NCBI GenBank assembly: GCA_011042035.1
Contig: DQZA01000165.1
Span: forward strand, 1-6,677
DNA: 6,677 bases
DNA from: Desulfobacteraceae bacterium
GTDB taxonomy: Bacteria; Desulfobacterota; DSM-4660; Desulfatiglandales; Desulfatiglandaceae
Direction of reading: 5' to 3'
Under the pieces are notes generated by a model that did no database searches, was not told the origin of the DNA, and saw only the letters and a list, made by a program, of their open reading frames with translations. This document shows positions 1-6,627 of this stretch, in pieces. The position numbers and the translations under genes were made by a program. The first letter of the stretch is position 1. Every line of letters begins with the position of its first letter.

Positions 1-72
1 AATCCGCCTAAAGATCTTGCAAATTGGAGAAATTTCGTCTGGATCTTGCAAGGTAATAAAATCTGTTTGCAT
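1..72 (-). CDS. Partial ORF downstream of fliJ, unidentified (cut by left edge)
   Basis: An ATG at 70-72 lies 23 nt after the fliJ stop and opens a frame that stays open for all 24 codons to the window edge. The visible protein starts MQTDFITLQDPDEISPICKI and continues with a few basic residues. A purine-rich GTGGGG stretch lies about 10 nt upstream of the ATG, a weak but usable ribosome site like the one before fliG. Position and strand suggest the next gene of the flagellar operon. In many bacteria the slot after fliJ is held by fliK (hook-length control) or an MgtE-N-like/MotE protein, but 24 residues are too few to recognise either, so no function is assigned. A chance open frame of this length is possible. 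Confidence 0.4.
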   Translation of the reverse strand, partial: MQTDFITLQDPDEISPICKIFRRI

Positions 73-95
73 CTCTCTATTTCCCCACTTATTTT

Positions 96-539
96 TTATG
101 CCTGCACTGTCCGGTGGAATCTGTTGATAGCCGCCTCATCCAAAAAATCCAATTCCTTTTTTGTCAACTGTTGTCTGAATGTCTTCCACTCCTTCTCCTT
201 TAGTTTCTCCAGCGTTTTCCTGTTTTTCATAGCCTCAATCAAGGCCTCGCGTTTTTGATCAAGCTCCTTCTCAACCTCTAGAACCTTCTCTCTCTGTTTT
301 TCAAGATCCCTTGACAATCGCTCAATAAACCTAACGTACAGTAACATCTCAGAGATGGTGATACTCTCCTCCCGTTTTTGTTGCAGCTTTCTTAAAAATC
401 TGTCTTTAGTCCTTTTGTAAGTTCGAAGTTTTCTCTTTTCTTCAGCCAGCGATTTCTTAAACACCGCCAGTTCTTTCTGGAGGTTTTCTTCTATCAATTT
501 TCGCTGGTTCAAAACCGGTTCCAGACTGAATTTGTACAT
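96..539 (-). CDS. fliJ: Flagellar export chaperone/ATPase stalk protein FliJ
   Basis: FliJ is the central stalk of the soluble flagellar export complex; it inserts into the FliI hexamer and links it to the export gate. With this start the protein is 147 aa, the usual family length. It opens MYKFSLEPVLNQR, matching the common FliJ start (aromatic-x-L-x-x-V/L-L-x-x-R). Nearly the whole chain, residues about 11-125, is charged heptad-like coiled coil rich in K, E, R, L and Q. It ends with the family-typical KELDFLDEAAINRFHR (residues 128-143). It follows fliI. An alternative in-frame ATG at 558-560 would add 7 residues and overlap the fliI stop by 8 nt (ATGAGTAG), giving translational coupling. 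Neither start has a clear Shine-Dalgarno site. An earlier ATG at 603-605 would overlap fliI by 53 nt and is unlikely. Identity is firm; the start is uncertain. Confidence 0.88.
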   Translation of the reverse strand: MYKFSLEPVLNQRKLIEENLQKELAVFKKSLAEEKRKLRTYKRTKDRFLRKLQQKREESITISEMLLYVRFIERLSRDLEKQREKVLEVEKELDQKREALIEAMKNRKTLEKLKEKEWKTFRQQLTKKELDFLDEAAINRFHRTVQA

Positions 540-552
540 GGCAATCTTAAGA

Positions 553-1884
553 CTACTCATTGAATAGGGTTTCGAGTTCTTCCAGGCTCTCCTCAAAGGT
601 GACATTCTCTTCGATACCCTGTCTTAGATATCTGTTTACTCTTTCGATCATCTTGATAGCATAATCAATCCGGGGGTTACTGCCAGCCACATAAGCCCCG
701 ATATTTATCAAATCCTCCGCCTTCCGGTAGGTGGCCAGTATCTCTCTGAGCCTGCTGGCGTTTTGTCTATGTTCCTTGCTTGTAATATCAACCATTACCC
801 GGCTTATGCTGCCAAGTATATCAATCGCAGGGTAATGGTTTTGCACAGCGAGATCTCTGCTCAGGATAATATGTCCATCCAGTATTGATCGCACCGCATC
901 AGCGATAGGCTCGTTCATATCGTCACCTTCAACCAGCACGGTATAAAGGCCGGTAATTGTGCCGTGATTGGAAGAGGTCCCTGCCCTTTCCAGTAACCTC
1001 GGCAGCATGGTAAAAACAGAGGGCGTATATCCTTTTGTGGTGGGTGGCTCTCCGAGGGCAAGTCCCACCTCCCTTTGCGCCATGGCAAATCGGGTTACCG
1101 AGTCCATCATGAGCATCACGTGCTTCCCCTGATCACGAAAGTACTCGGCGACGGCAGTAGCAACAAAAGCCCCTCTCATTCTGATCAACGGTAGATGGTC
1201 CGAAGTGGCAACAACCACCACAGATCTCTTCAACCCCTCCTCTCCGAGCTCTTTTATAATGAAATCATTTACTTCCCTGCCTCTCTCCCCGATTAGGGCT
1301 ATCACATTAATGTCAGCCGTAGTTTTGCGAGCGATCATACCCAAAAGAACACTCTTACCTACCCCTGATCCTGCAAAAATGCCCATTCTCTGGCCGCATC
1401 CTATGGTCAGAAGACCATTAATAGCCCTGATCCCTACATCCAGAGGCTGGTTGATCCTTTTTCTCAAAAGAGGATTGATAGGGTTTGCGTAAATAGGGTA
1501 TTCCCTATCCACTGGAACTGGACCCTTTCCGTCAATTGGATTCCCGAGGCCATCGATTACTCTTCCCAAAAGCCCTTGTCCCACACCTATGGAAGCCTTC
1601 TGTTCTTTGGCCACGACCCGACTTCCCGGCCCTATTCCCCTGATCTCCTCCAGGGGCATAAGCAACACCCTGTTGTCTCTGAACCCCACAACCTCCGCCT
1701 TTGCCTTGGGCATATCTCCTTTGGGATAGATATCACATATCCCTCCAAGCCTGGATACTGGTCCACGGGCCTCTGTCACCAAACCTACAACCTTGGTCAC
1801 CTTTCCATTGGCACTTATAGGACTTGAAGCCTCCAGGATGAGATGGTATTTTTTTAAGTAGATAACCGAACCCATTTCTGGCAT
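553..1884 (-). CDS. fliI: Flagellar export ATPase FliI
   Basis: FliI is the cytoplasmic ATPase of the flagellar type III export apparatus, related to the F1 beta subunit and to injectisome ATPases. The 443 aa length is normal. The N-terminal beta-barrel region (about 25-95) carries GKVTKVVGLVTEARGP. The catalytic domain has Walker A AGSGVGKS at 171-178, GERGREV at 199-205 with the catalytic-type Glu, a Walker B segment HVMLMMDSVTRFA at 255-267, and ILDGHIILSRDLA at 334-346. All key residues are intact. The segment LGEPPTTKGYTPSVF (277-291) is typical of the FliI/SctN family. The ATG directly abuts the fliH stop (TAAATG), with AGGGG a few bases upstream, so translation is probably coupled. The flanking fliH and fliJ distinguish it from a non-flagellar secretion ATPase. 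Confidence 0.98.
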   Translation of the reverse strand: MPEMGSVIYLKKYHLILEASSPISANGKVTKVVGLVTEARGPVSRLGGICDIYPKGDMPKAKAEVVGFRDNRVLLMPLEEIRGIGPGSRVVAKEQKASIGVGQGLLGRVIDGLGNPIDGKGPVPVDREYPIYANPINPLLRKRINQPLDVGIRAINGLLTIGCGQRMGIFAGSGVGKSVLLGMIARKTTADINVIALIGERGREVNDFIIKELGEEGLKRSVVVVATSDHLPLIRMRGAFVATAVAEYFRDQGKHVMLMMDSVTRFAMAQREVGLALGEPPTTKGYTPSVFTMLPRLLERAGTSSNHGTITGLYTVLVEGDDMNEPIADAVRSILDGHIILSRDLAVQNHYPAIDILGSISRVMVDITSKEHRQNASRLREILATYRKAEDLINIGAYVAGSNPRIDYAIKMIERVNRYLRQGIEENVTFEESLEELETLFNE

Positions 1885-2631
1885 TTAACCCCTGAATCTT
1901 GATTTTTGAAGCTCTGATTTGAATGCCTCTTCCACCACGCGAAGCTGTCTTTCAATCCTCGCATCTATATCACCCAAATTGGTCTCTATAACACATCCAC
2001 CATTGAGAATTGTCTCGTCCTCTTCAAAGGTGATACTCTCGATATTATCAACCAGATTTGAAAAGTGAAACTTGGCATTTTTTATAAACTCCAAGTCAGA
2101 AGGATTCATTCTAATTTTGATCTTCTCATGATCCACCACCTTTTTGAGGGCCTCCTTGATGACACTCAAAACAACTTCTTTATTTATGGAAACTTCGTGA
2201 CATACAATCTTTCTCGCTATTGCCAGAGCGAGCTCCACCATCTCTCTTTCAGCGTTCAGGGAAATCTCTTTCTTTATTTTATCCAGTTCCAGAAGGGCCT
2301 GACGAAAATCATTCAGGATCAGTTCGAGTTTTTTCTTCGCCGATTCAAAACCAGCCCTTTCCCCCTGCGTGAAACCCTCAATATAAGCGCGTTCTTCAAT
2401 GTCTCTGACCTTTTCTTTTATCCCTTCAATATATTCTCCATTTTCCTGAGGCCTTTCTGATATATCTGGAGCAGGGGCACTATTCTCTTCAAAATCAATA
2501 CGTCGAAAACTATCCTCTGTCCCCGATCCCTCTCCGTCTCTTGATGAATTTGCAATGGGAATGTCCGGGAAATAGTAAAGCTTCAATTTATCATCCTGGC
2601 ACAATCGATCGCTTTTAATGATCCTATCCAA
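1885..2631 (-). CDS. fliH: Flagellar export ATPase regulator FliH (probable TTG start)
   Basis: FliH dimers bind FliI, restrain its ATPase and tether it to the C ring. With this start the protein is 248 aa. It opens (M)DRIIKSDRL, resembling other FliH N-termini that begin close to an IIK motif. A low-complexity acidic region follows, then a helical section with two consecutive GxxxG steps (EGFTQGERAG, residues 85-94), a hallmark of FliH. The C-terminal domain ends with GGCVIETNLGDIDARIERQL (211-230), the conserved FliH/SctL signature. I prefer the TTG at 2629-2631 because GAGGAGAGG sits 6 nt upstream at 2638-2646 and the overlap with fliG is only 8 nt. The alternative is a GTG at 2653-2655 (256 aa, 32 nt overlap), whose only ribosome site is AGGGGA 11 nt upstream. 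Family identity is firm; the start is roughly 60:40. Confidence 0.92.
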   Translation of the reverse strand: MDRIIKSDRLCQDDKLKLYYFPDIPIANSSRDGEGSGTEDSFRRIDFEENSAPAPDISERPQENGEYIEGIKEKVRDIEERAYIEGFTQGERAGFESAKKKLELILNDFRQALLELDKIKKEISLNAEREMVELALAIARKIVCHEVSINKEVVLSVIKEALKKVVDHEKIKIRMNPSDLEFIKNAKFHFSNLVDNIESITFEEDETILNGGCVIETNLGDIDARIERQLRVVEEAFKSELQKSRFRG

Positions 2632-3604
2632 TGAGTTCCTCTCCTCTACGTCCACTGATTATTAGTTCCCCTTTGGTTTCCATATCCTGGATTATCTTTG
2701 TGATGGTCTGCTGTGCATCTTCTACCTCTCTCATCCTGACGGCCCCCATTACCTCCATCTCTTCCCTCAACATCTCGCTTGCTCTCTCTGACATATTCCG
2801 AAAAATCTTTTCCCTTACCTCTTCAGAAGCCGCCTTCAAGGCTATTGCTAATTCTCTTGTCTCCACCCTTCTTAGCACCTTCTGTAATCCCCTATCGTCA
2901 ACCAGCCTTAGATCTTCAAATGTGAACATCCTCTGCTTTATTTGGTCGGCAAGTTCTGCATCGACCTCCTCAATCTCATTCAAAATCAACTCCCCTGAAA
3001 TTTGATCTGCCTGATTTAATATCTCTGCCAGGCGATTTACCCCACCCGCCACCTGAGGCACAAAAGCGTCCTTTTTCTTCAGGACATCCTCAAAGACCTT
3101 ATCTATCTCTTCAACCATCCCCGGCAATACCTTATCCAGATTCGCAATCCTGAACGCCACATCAGTCTTTATTTCGTCAGGCAGTTTAGACAGGACCTCA
3201 CCTGCCACCCTGGTCTTAAGATGAAGAAGAATTATGGCGATCGTCTGAGGATGTTCGTCCTTGATCAGTTCGATGAGGTCTTCTCCTGCTAATGTTTGAA
3301 GGATCTTTAAATTCGACGATTCTGAAGTTGAACTGAGAGAAGATTCCTCTGTCCTCTCCCCTCCCTCAGACAGAGGAAGGCTTCTTGGGTGACCGTCGCT
3401 TTCACGAGTTATCATTTCGATAAATTCCCTTGCCACCAGCTCGACCACGTCCGGTGATATCGTCCCCATTTGAGATAAATGACTCTCTATCAACTCTCTT
3501 TCGGTGCCATTTAGATATTTGAGAATCCGTTGTGATATCTCTTTACCCAAAGACTGAATAAGAATAGCAACCTTCAAAGACCCTGGGAGATCTTTAGGAT
3601 TCAT
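2624..3604 (-). CDS. fliG: Flagellar motor switch protein FliG
   Basis: FliG sits on the cytoplasmic face of the MS ring, binds FliF through its N-domain and FliM through the middle domain, and transmits torque from the stator. The length of 326 aa is close to normal. The N-domain covers about 8-66 (VAILIQSLG at 12-20). The middle domain has EHPQTIAIILLHL at 117-129 and GGVNRLAEILN at 187-197, then MFTFEDL at 226-232. The C-domain retains the charged torque residues equivalent to enterobacterial K264, R281, D288, D289 and R297: K257 (ALK), R274 (MSERA), E281/E282 (LREEM) and R290 (GAVR). The pair is Glu-Glu here rather than Asp-Asp. Residues about 68-98 form an unusual Ser/Glu-rich linker (see findings). 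The ATG is preceded by AAGGGGTG at 8 nt spacing. Confidence 0.97.
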   Translation of the reverse strand: MNPKDLPGSLKVAILIQSLGKEISQRILKYLNGTERELIESHLSQMGTISPDVVELVAREFIEMITRESDGHPRSLPLSEGGERTEESSLSSTSESSNLKILQTLAGEDLIELIKDEHPQTIAIILLHLKTRVAGEVLSKLPDEIKTDVAFRIANLDKVLPGMVEEIDKVFEDVLKKKDAFVPQVAGGVNRLAEILNQADQISGELILNEIEEVDAELADQIKQRMFTFEDLRLVDDRGLQKVLRRVETRELAIALKAASEEVREKIFRNMSERASEMLREEMEVMGAVRMREVEDAQQTITKIIQDMETKGELIISGRRGEELIG

Positions 3605-3631
3605 TCAATCTACACCCCTTATTTTCAAACC

Positions 3632-3657
3632 CCAATTGAGCGTTTTCACTCAATTGG
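3632..3657 (-). repeat. Perfect 9 bp hairpin between fliF and fliG
   Basis: CCAATTGAG and CTCAATTGG form a perfect 9 bp stem around an 8 nt loop (3641-3648). In the operon's direction the stem begins 3 nt after the fliF stop codon and ends 27 nt before the fliG ATG. It is followed by GGGTTTGAAAAT rather than a U-run, so it does not look like an intrinsic terminator of the operon. It may be an mRNA processing, stability or attenuation element that sets the FliF:FliG ratio, or a DNA operator, since each arm contains the palindrome CAATTG. The structure is seen directly; its role is inferred. Confidence 0.6.
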
Positions 3658-3660
3658 TTT

Positions 3661-5274
3661 TTACTCTTTCAGCCAGTTTCGCATCACTTGTACAGAGAAT
3701 TCATCATTTCTCTTTATCATCTCCAATGCTCGATCTCTGAAAGGCAAGGCTTTCCTTCCCTCACCGTATTCTCTTTCAATCTCCTCAACAGTCTTGGGAA
3801 GTTGTCTAAATGTCTCCACCTCTTTGATTGTGGGGGTAGTCAACCATCGAACCACCGGCCGCACCACAAACATGAAGAAAAAAAATAGAAACATTGCCAC
3901 AAAGCCATGTCTGGCGGATGGTAAATAGTGTCTTAGTTTCGAAAACCAGCCTTCCTCTATTATTGTCTTTTCCTCAGCTTCTGTCAGTTTTGCAGTTTCA
4001 AAGGGGATGTTGACAACTTCTACCTGGTCCCCTCTTTGAGCATCGAAATTCACCGCCCTTTTGACGATATTTTCAAGTTTTTTCATCTCTTCTTTGCTCC
4101 TGGGGAAATATTTCCAACTTTCCTTTGCTTCTTCTCCTTCTTTCTCAACTTTGACAGGCTTATAAGTTCCATCTACAACTACTGCTACTGATACTCTCTT
4201 GATTTTTCCCACAGGCTCTATTATATGGCTGGTCAATTTTCCTATCTCATAATTTACAGTTCGATCCTGTCTCTGAGATGCTGGACTCCCACCGATCATA
4301 GGGGATCCTGCCTGTCCTCCCGACATATTAGAAACTACACCGGGAATACCTACTGCAGCCGCCTGGGGTACATTCGAAACCGCCTTAGCAACTTGTTCGC
4401 TTCGGACCACTTTATTGTCAGGATCATACCTCTCTTCTGTCTTTTCGAGCCTCTTGAAATCCAGGTCACACGAGACCCTGACAATCGCCTTGTCAGGGCC
4501 CAGCGCTCTTTCCAGGATCGACTTTATTTTGTTCTCCAAGCCACTTTCCACTTTTTGTTGAAAATCTAACTGGTCGGAGCTAAGTTGTCCTATTGTGGAT
4601 CTTTCTTTAAATCCTGCCAGCATGTTTCCGTAGTTATCCACTATTGTCACATTTTCTGGACTTAGACCAGAAACACTCGATGAAACAAGATGAACAATCC
4701 CTTGAACTTGCTCCTTGGTCAGCCATCTACCCCGACGAAGCTTCAGAATCACTGAAGCTGTGGCAGGTTCCTCTTTCTCAATAAACAAAGATTTTGAGGG
4801 CATAACGATGTGCACTCGCGAGCTTTCAACTTCAGCGAATCCATTGATTGTTCGGGCCAACTCTCCCTGCAATGCCCTCTGGTAGTTCACATTCTGGACA
4901 AATTCGGTCATTCCAAGCTTTGTGTTGTCAAAGATCTCGAAACCGACACCGCCCCCCTGGGGTAAACCCTGAGATGCCAGCTTCAATCTGGTCTCATATA
5001 TTCGTTCCTTTGGAATCAAAATAGAATTTCCATTCGAAGAAATTCGATAAGGAATTTTCTGATCCTTCAATTCGGTCAATATTGCTCCAGCATCTTCAGG
5101 AGTTAAGTTAGAATAGAGAATCTCAAAATCCGGTCTGCCTGCCCATATCATCAAAAAGACAAAACCCATTATTGTGCCGCACACAAGGGTTAAGAGGGTA
5201 ATTCTTTTGGCAGGGGGAAGACTCTTTAGTAATGCTTTTAGCTGCACGGCAAACTCATGTAGCGATTGTGGCAT
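3661..5274 (-). CDS. fliF: Flagellar MS-ring protein FliF
   Basis: FliF is the inner-membrane ring that nucleates the basal body, houses the export gate and carries FliG. The 537 aa chain is a normal length. A first membrane span lies at about 25-45 (ITLLTLVCGTIMGFVFLMIW). The periplasmic ring-building modules follow, including GFEIFDNTKLGMTEFVQNVNYQRALQGEL at about 111-139 and an MPSKSLF segment at 158-164. A Gly/Ser/Pro-rich region at about 300-338 corresponds to the variable RBM3 insertion. The second span is at about 457-475 (FVAMFLFFFFMFVVRPVV). The cytoplasmic tail ends in FRDRALEMIKRNDEFSVQVMRNWLKE (512-537), the FliG-binding helices. The ATG at 5272-5274 has AAGGAG 4 nt upstream and follows the fliE stop by 14 nt. 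fliG, which encodes its direct partner, comes next. Confidence 0.98.
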   Translation of the reverse strand: MPQSLHEFAVQLKALLKSLPPAKRITLLTLVCGTIMGFVFLMIWAGRPDFEILYSNLTPEDAGAILTELKDQKIPYRISSNGNSILIPKERIYETRLKLASQGLPQGGGVGFEIFDNTKLGMTEFVQNVNYQRALQGELARTINGFAEVESSRVHIVMPSKSLFIEKEEPATASVILKLRRGRWLTKEQVQGIVHLVSSSVSGLSPENVTIVDNYGNMLAGFKERSTIGQLSSDQLDFQQKVESGLENKIKSILERALGPDKAIVRVSCDLDFKRLEKTEERYDPDNKVVRSEQVAKAVSNVPQAAAVGIPGVVSNMSGGQAGSPMIGGSPASQRQDRTVNYEIGKLTSHIIEPVGKIKRVSVAVVVDGTYKPVKVEKEGEEAKESWKYFPRSKEEMKKLENIVKRAVNFDAQRGDQVEVVNIPFETAKLTEAEEKTIIEEGWFSKLRHYLPSARHGFVAMFLFFFFMFVVRPVVRWLTTPTIKEVETFRQLPKTVEEIEREYGEGRKALPFRDRALEMIKRNDEFSVQVMRNWLKE

Positions 5275-5288
5275 TTTTCTCCTTCCTC

Positions 5289-5591
5289 TTAGATCTGCAT
5301 ACGCATAATTTCTTCATAGGCTGCAATAATCTTATTACGCACCTGCATCATCAACTGGAAAGAGACTGATGCCTTCTCCAAAGCAATCATGGTGTGATGG
5401 ATATCCTTTTCCTTACCGGTGGCAAGCTCCTTGATGGCCCCGTCTGCCTCCCTTTGGAGCTGATCCACCTCACTTATGGCACTCTCGAGCATCTCGCCAA
5501 AAGACCTTCCTTTTTCTTCTGGCGTCTGTTTCTTCCTGTTAGTGAAACTAAGTAATGGTTCTATACTATTTTGAAGACTAATCTCCTTCAT
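5289..5591 (-). CDS. fliE: Flagellar hook-basal body complex protein FliE
   Basis: FliE is a small, early-exported protein that joins the MS ring to the proximal rod and caps the export gate. The product is 100 aa, within the usual family range. The N-terminal 35 residues are polar and variable. The helical core starts at FGEMLESAISEVDQLQREAD (31-50) and continues through the family segment HHTMIALEKASVSFQLMMQVRNK (65-87). It ends AAYEEIMRMQI (90-100), nearly identical to the canonical FliE C-terminus. No signal peptide is present, as expected for type III export. The ATG at 5589-5591 lies 2 nt after the flgC stop; its ribosome site (GGAGATAGG) is made from the last flgC codons, so translation is probably coupled. 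Confidence 0.96.
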   Translation of the reverse strand: MKEISLQNSIEPLLSFTNRKKQTPEEKGRSFGEMLESAISEVDQLQREADGAIKELATGKEKDIHHTMIALEKASVSFQLMMQVRNKIIAAYEEIMRMQI

Positions 5592-5593
5592 AG

Positions 5594-6031
5594 CTACCGA
5601 CCTATCTCCATGGCCTTTAAGGCCATTTTTTTGGTGGCGTTAATAGCAGCCACATTTGCCTCATAGCTCCGCGTGGCCGAAATCATATTTATCATTTCTT
5701 CTATAAGATTTATATTTGGCAGGGACACATATCCATTCTCGTCCGCGTCTGGATGCTGGGGGTCGTATTTTGAGCAGGGTGGTCTGGGATCATCTATGAT
5801 TCCAATCACCTTCACCTCGCATAACCTGCCGAGCATCTGAGACTTCAACATACCTTGAAAAGACTTTGAAACCGGCCGAGCGGCAAAAACCACATCTTTT
5901 CTCCGGTAAGGTCCGCCCTCCGCTGTACGGGTAGTATTAATATTGGCCAGATTACTGGCAATCACATTCATTCTGAGCCGCTGAGCGCTCAGTCCTGAAG
6001 AGCTTATGTGCAGGGCGTCAAAAAAGTTCAT
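5594..6031 (-). CDS. flgC: Flagellar proximal rod protein FlgC
   Basis: FlgC is a proximal rod subunit exported by the flagellar type III system. The 145 aa product has the family layout. The N-terminal helix MNFFDALHISSSGLSAQRLR leads into the rod motif ASNLANINTTRT (25-36), followed by GGPYRRKDVVF (39-49). The central segment KYDPQHPDADENGYVSLPNI (88-107) and the C-terminal helix MISATRSYEANVAAINATKK (116-135) are typical. The rod and hook N- and C-terminal helices pack together in the assembled axis. The ATG at 6029-6031 is 2 nt after the flgB stop (TAGAGATG), with a strong AGGAGG 5 nt upstream that overlaps the 3' end of flgB. This is one of the best ribosome sites in the operon. Confidence 0.97.
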   Translation of the reverse strand: MNFFDALHISSSGLSAQRLRMNVIASNLANINTTRTAEGGPYRRKDVVFAARPVSKSFQGMLKSQMLGRLCEVKVIGIIDDPRPPCSKYDPQHPDADENGYVSLPNINLIEEMINMISATRSYEANVAAINATKKMALKAMEIGR

Positions 6032-6033
6032 CT

Positions 6034-6456
6034 CTACCTCCTGCCTCCCTGAATAGCATCTTTTAGCCCTTGAAATTTTTTAGAGAGAATCTGGGCCAGG
6101 GCATTATACATCAGGCTGTTTTCTGTTAGATCTGCCATCGCCCTATCAATATCCACAGAATTGCCATCCCCTCTCGAGCAGAATCGGGATATGGCAGAGG
6201 CCTCAGGCTCTACAGTATGCAAGGGAAGTTCCCTTACAGCAGCAATATGCCTGGGATGGGTTTTCTTAAGCCCTATATGTTTTTCTGAGCCCATCACCTT
6301 ATCGAACTCTTCCTCAATAACCAGGTCAAAGGCCTTGTAATTAGGGGTATCCAGATTGGCGATATTGGAAACAATTAAGTTATGTTTTAGGGATCTGAGG
6401 TCTAAGGCCCTCTCCAAAACGGAAAATGTTTCGCTGAATATTCCTTGCAATTCCAT
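6034..6456 (-). CDS. flgB: Flagellar proximal rod protein FlgB
   Basis: FlgB is the rod subunit next to FliE at the base of the axis. From the chosen ATG the product is 140 aa, a normal FlgB size. It opens MELQGIFSETFSVLERALDL, then carries the rod motif SNIANLDTPNYKA (30-42). The C-terminal signature is GNSVDIDRAMADLTENSLMY (98-117), followed by ALAQILSKKFQGLKDAI. The ATG at 6454-6456 is preceded by AAGGGGGAG about 11 nt upstream. The frame is open further up to an ATG at 6514-6516, but that codon lies inside the sigma-54 promoter, lacks a ribosome site and would add 20 residues unlike FlgB. It is the first gene of the operon. Confidence 0.96.
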   Translation of the reverse strand: MELQGIFSETFSVLERALDLRSLKHNLIVSNIANLDTPNYKAFDLVIEEEFDKVMGSEKHIGLKKTHPRHIAAVRELPLHTVEPEASAISRFCSRGDGNSVDIDRAMADLTENSLMYNALAQILSKKFQGLKDAIQGGRR

Positions 6457-6504
6457 GTTTAGAAGATCTCCCCCTTCTTTAAGATCTATTTCATCCCCTG
6501 AATC

Positions 6505-6520
6505 AGCAAATAGCATACCA
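6505..6520 (-). promoter_or_regulatory. Sigma-54 (RpoN) -24/-12 promoter for the flgB operon
   Basis: Read on the minus strand, TGGTAT-GCTAT-TTGCT fits the sigma-54 consensus TGGCAC-N5-TTGCW. The invariant GG and GC are exactly 10 nt apart, and the base before TGG is C as in the extended consensus. The -24 GG is at 6518-6519 and the -12 GC at 6506-6507. The predicted transcript start is near 6494, giving a leader of about 38 nt before the flgB ATG. Flagellar rod and MS-ring operons are commonly sigma-54 dependent in bacteria with FlrC/FleR/FlgR-type activators. No competing sigma-70 or sigma-28 promoter was seen nearby. Confidence 0.85.
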
Positions 6521-6549
6521 GGAGCATATCCAATGGCCGTACTTTAATC

Positions 6550-6562
6550 CAAGTTATTGACA
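6550..6562 (-). promoter_or_regulatory. Putative IHF-binding site
   Basis: The minus-strand sequence TGTCAATAACTTG matches the IHF consensus WATCAANNNNTTR at all but one specified position (G for A at the second). An A/T-rich tract lies next to it. It sits at about -56 to -68 relative to the predicted start, between the promoter and the upstream inverted repeat, where a DNA bend would help a distal activator reach sigma-54 polymerase. The match is seen; binding is inferred, and such degenerate sites occur by chance. Confidence 0.4.
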
Positions 6563-6627
6563 TATCACTTATATTTTAATGTCCTTTTATTGATCCATCT
6601 TCCTTCAATGGAATTCGCCCTCTTTCA

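Noticed and set aside
13..51. Direct repeat GATCTTGCAA at 13-22 and 42-51
   Set aside because: Only two 10 bp copies, in different frames of the partial ORF. There is no array or symmetry, so it is probably chance.
3123..3138. Sigma-54-like sequence TGGATA-N5-TTGCC inside fliG
   Set aside because: It has the GG-N10-GC spacing but encodes ordinary FliG residues (LDKVLPG), and only the TGG and TTGC parts match. It is likely coincidence.
3632..3662. Plus-strand intrinsic terminator (stem followed by TTTTT)
   Set aside because: On the plus strand the hairpin is followed by five T's, but no plus-strand gene needs termination there and the T's include part of the fliF stop codon complement. The stem is AT-rich.
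1205..4569. Plus-strand open frames, for example 1205-1492, 2065-2460, 2631-3005 and 4225-4569
   Set aside because: They lie antisense within fliI, fliH, fliG and fliF, have no recognisable domains, and are best explained as shadows of the real genes.
6218..6233. Sigma-54-like sequence GGGAAC-N5-TTGCA inside flgB
   Set aside because: The spacing fits, but the -24 half is poor, it lies in coding sequence, and it overlaps the chance palindrome below. There is no supporting context.
6221..6235. 15 nt palindrome AAGGGAAGTTCCCTT within flgB
   Set aside because: A 7-1-7 palindrome is expected by chance about this often in a window of this size, and it lies in coding sequence.
6457..6516. N-terminal extension of flgB to the ATG at 6514-6516
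   Set aside because: That ATG is inside the sigma-54 promoter, lacks a ribosome site, and the extra 20 residues do not resemble FlgB.
6557..6590. Plus-strand TTGACA as a sigma-70 -35 box for a divergent gene
   Set aside because: No acceptable -10 box lies at 16-18 nt spacing, and no plus-strand ORF follows before the window ends.
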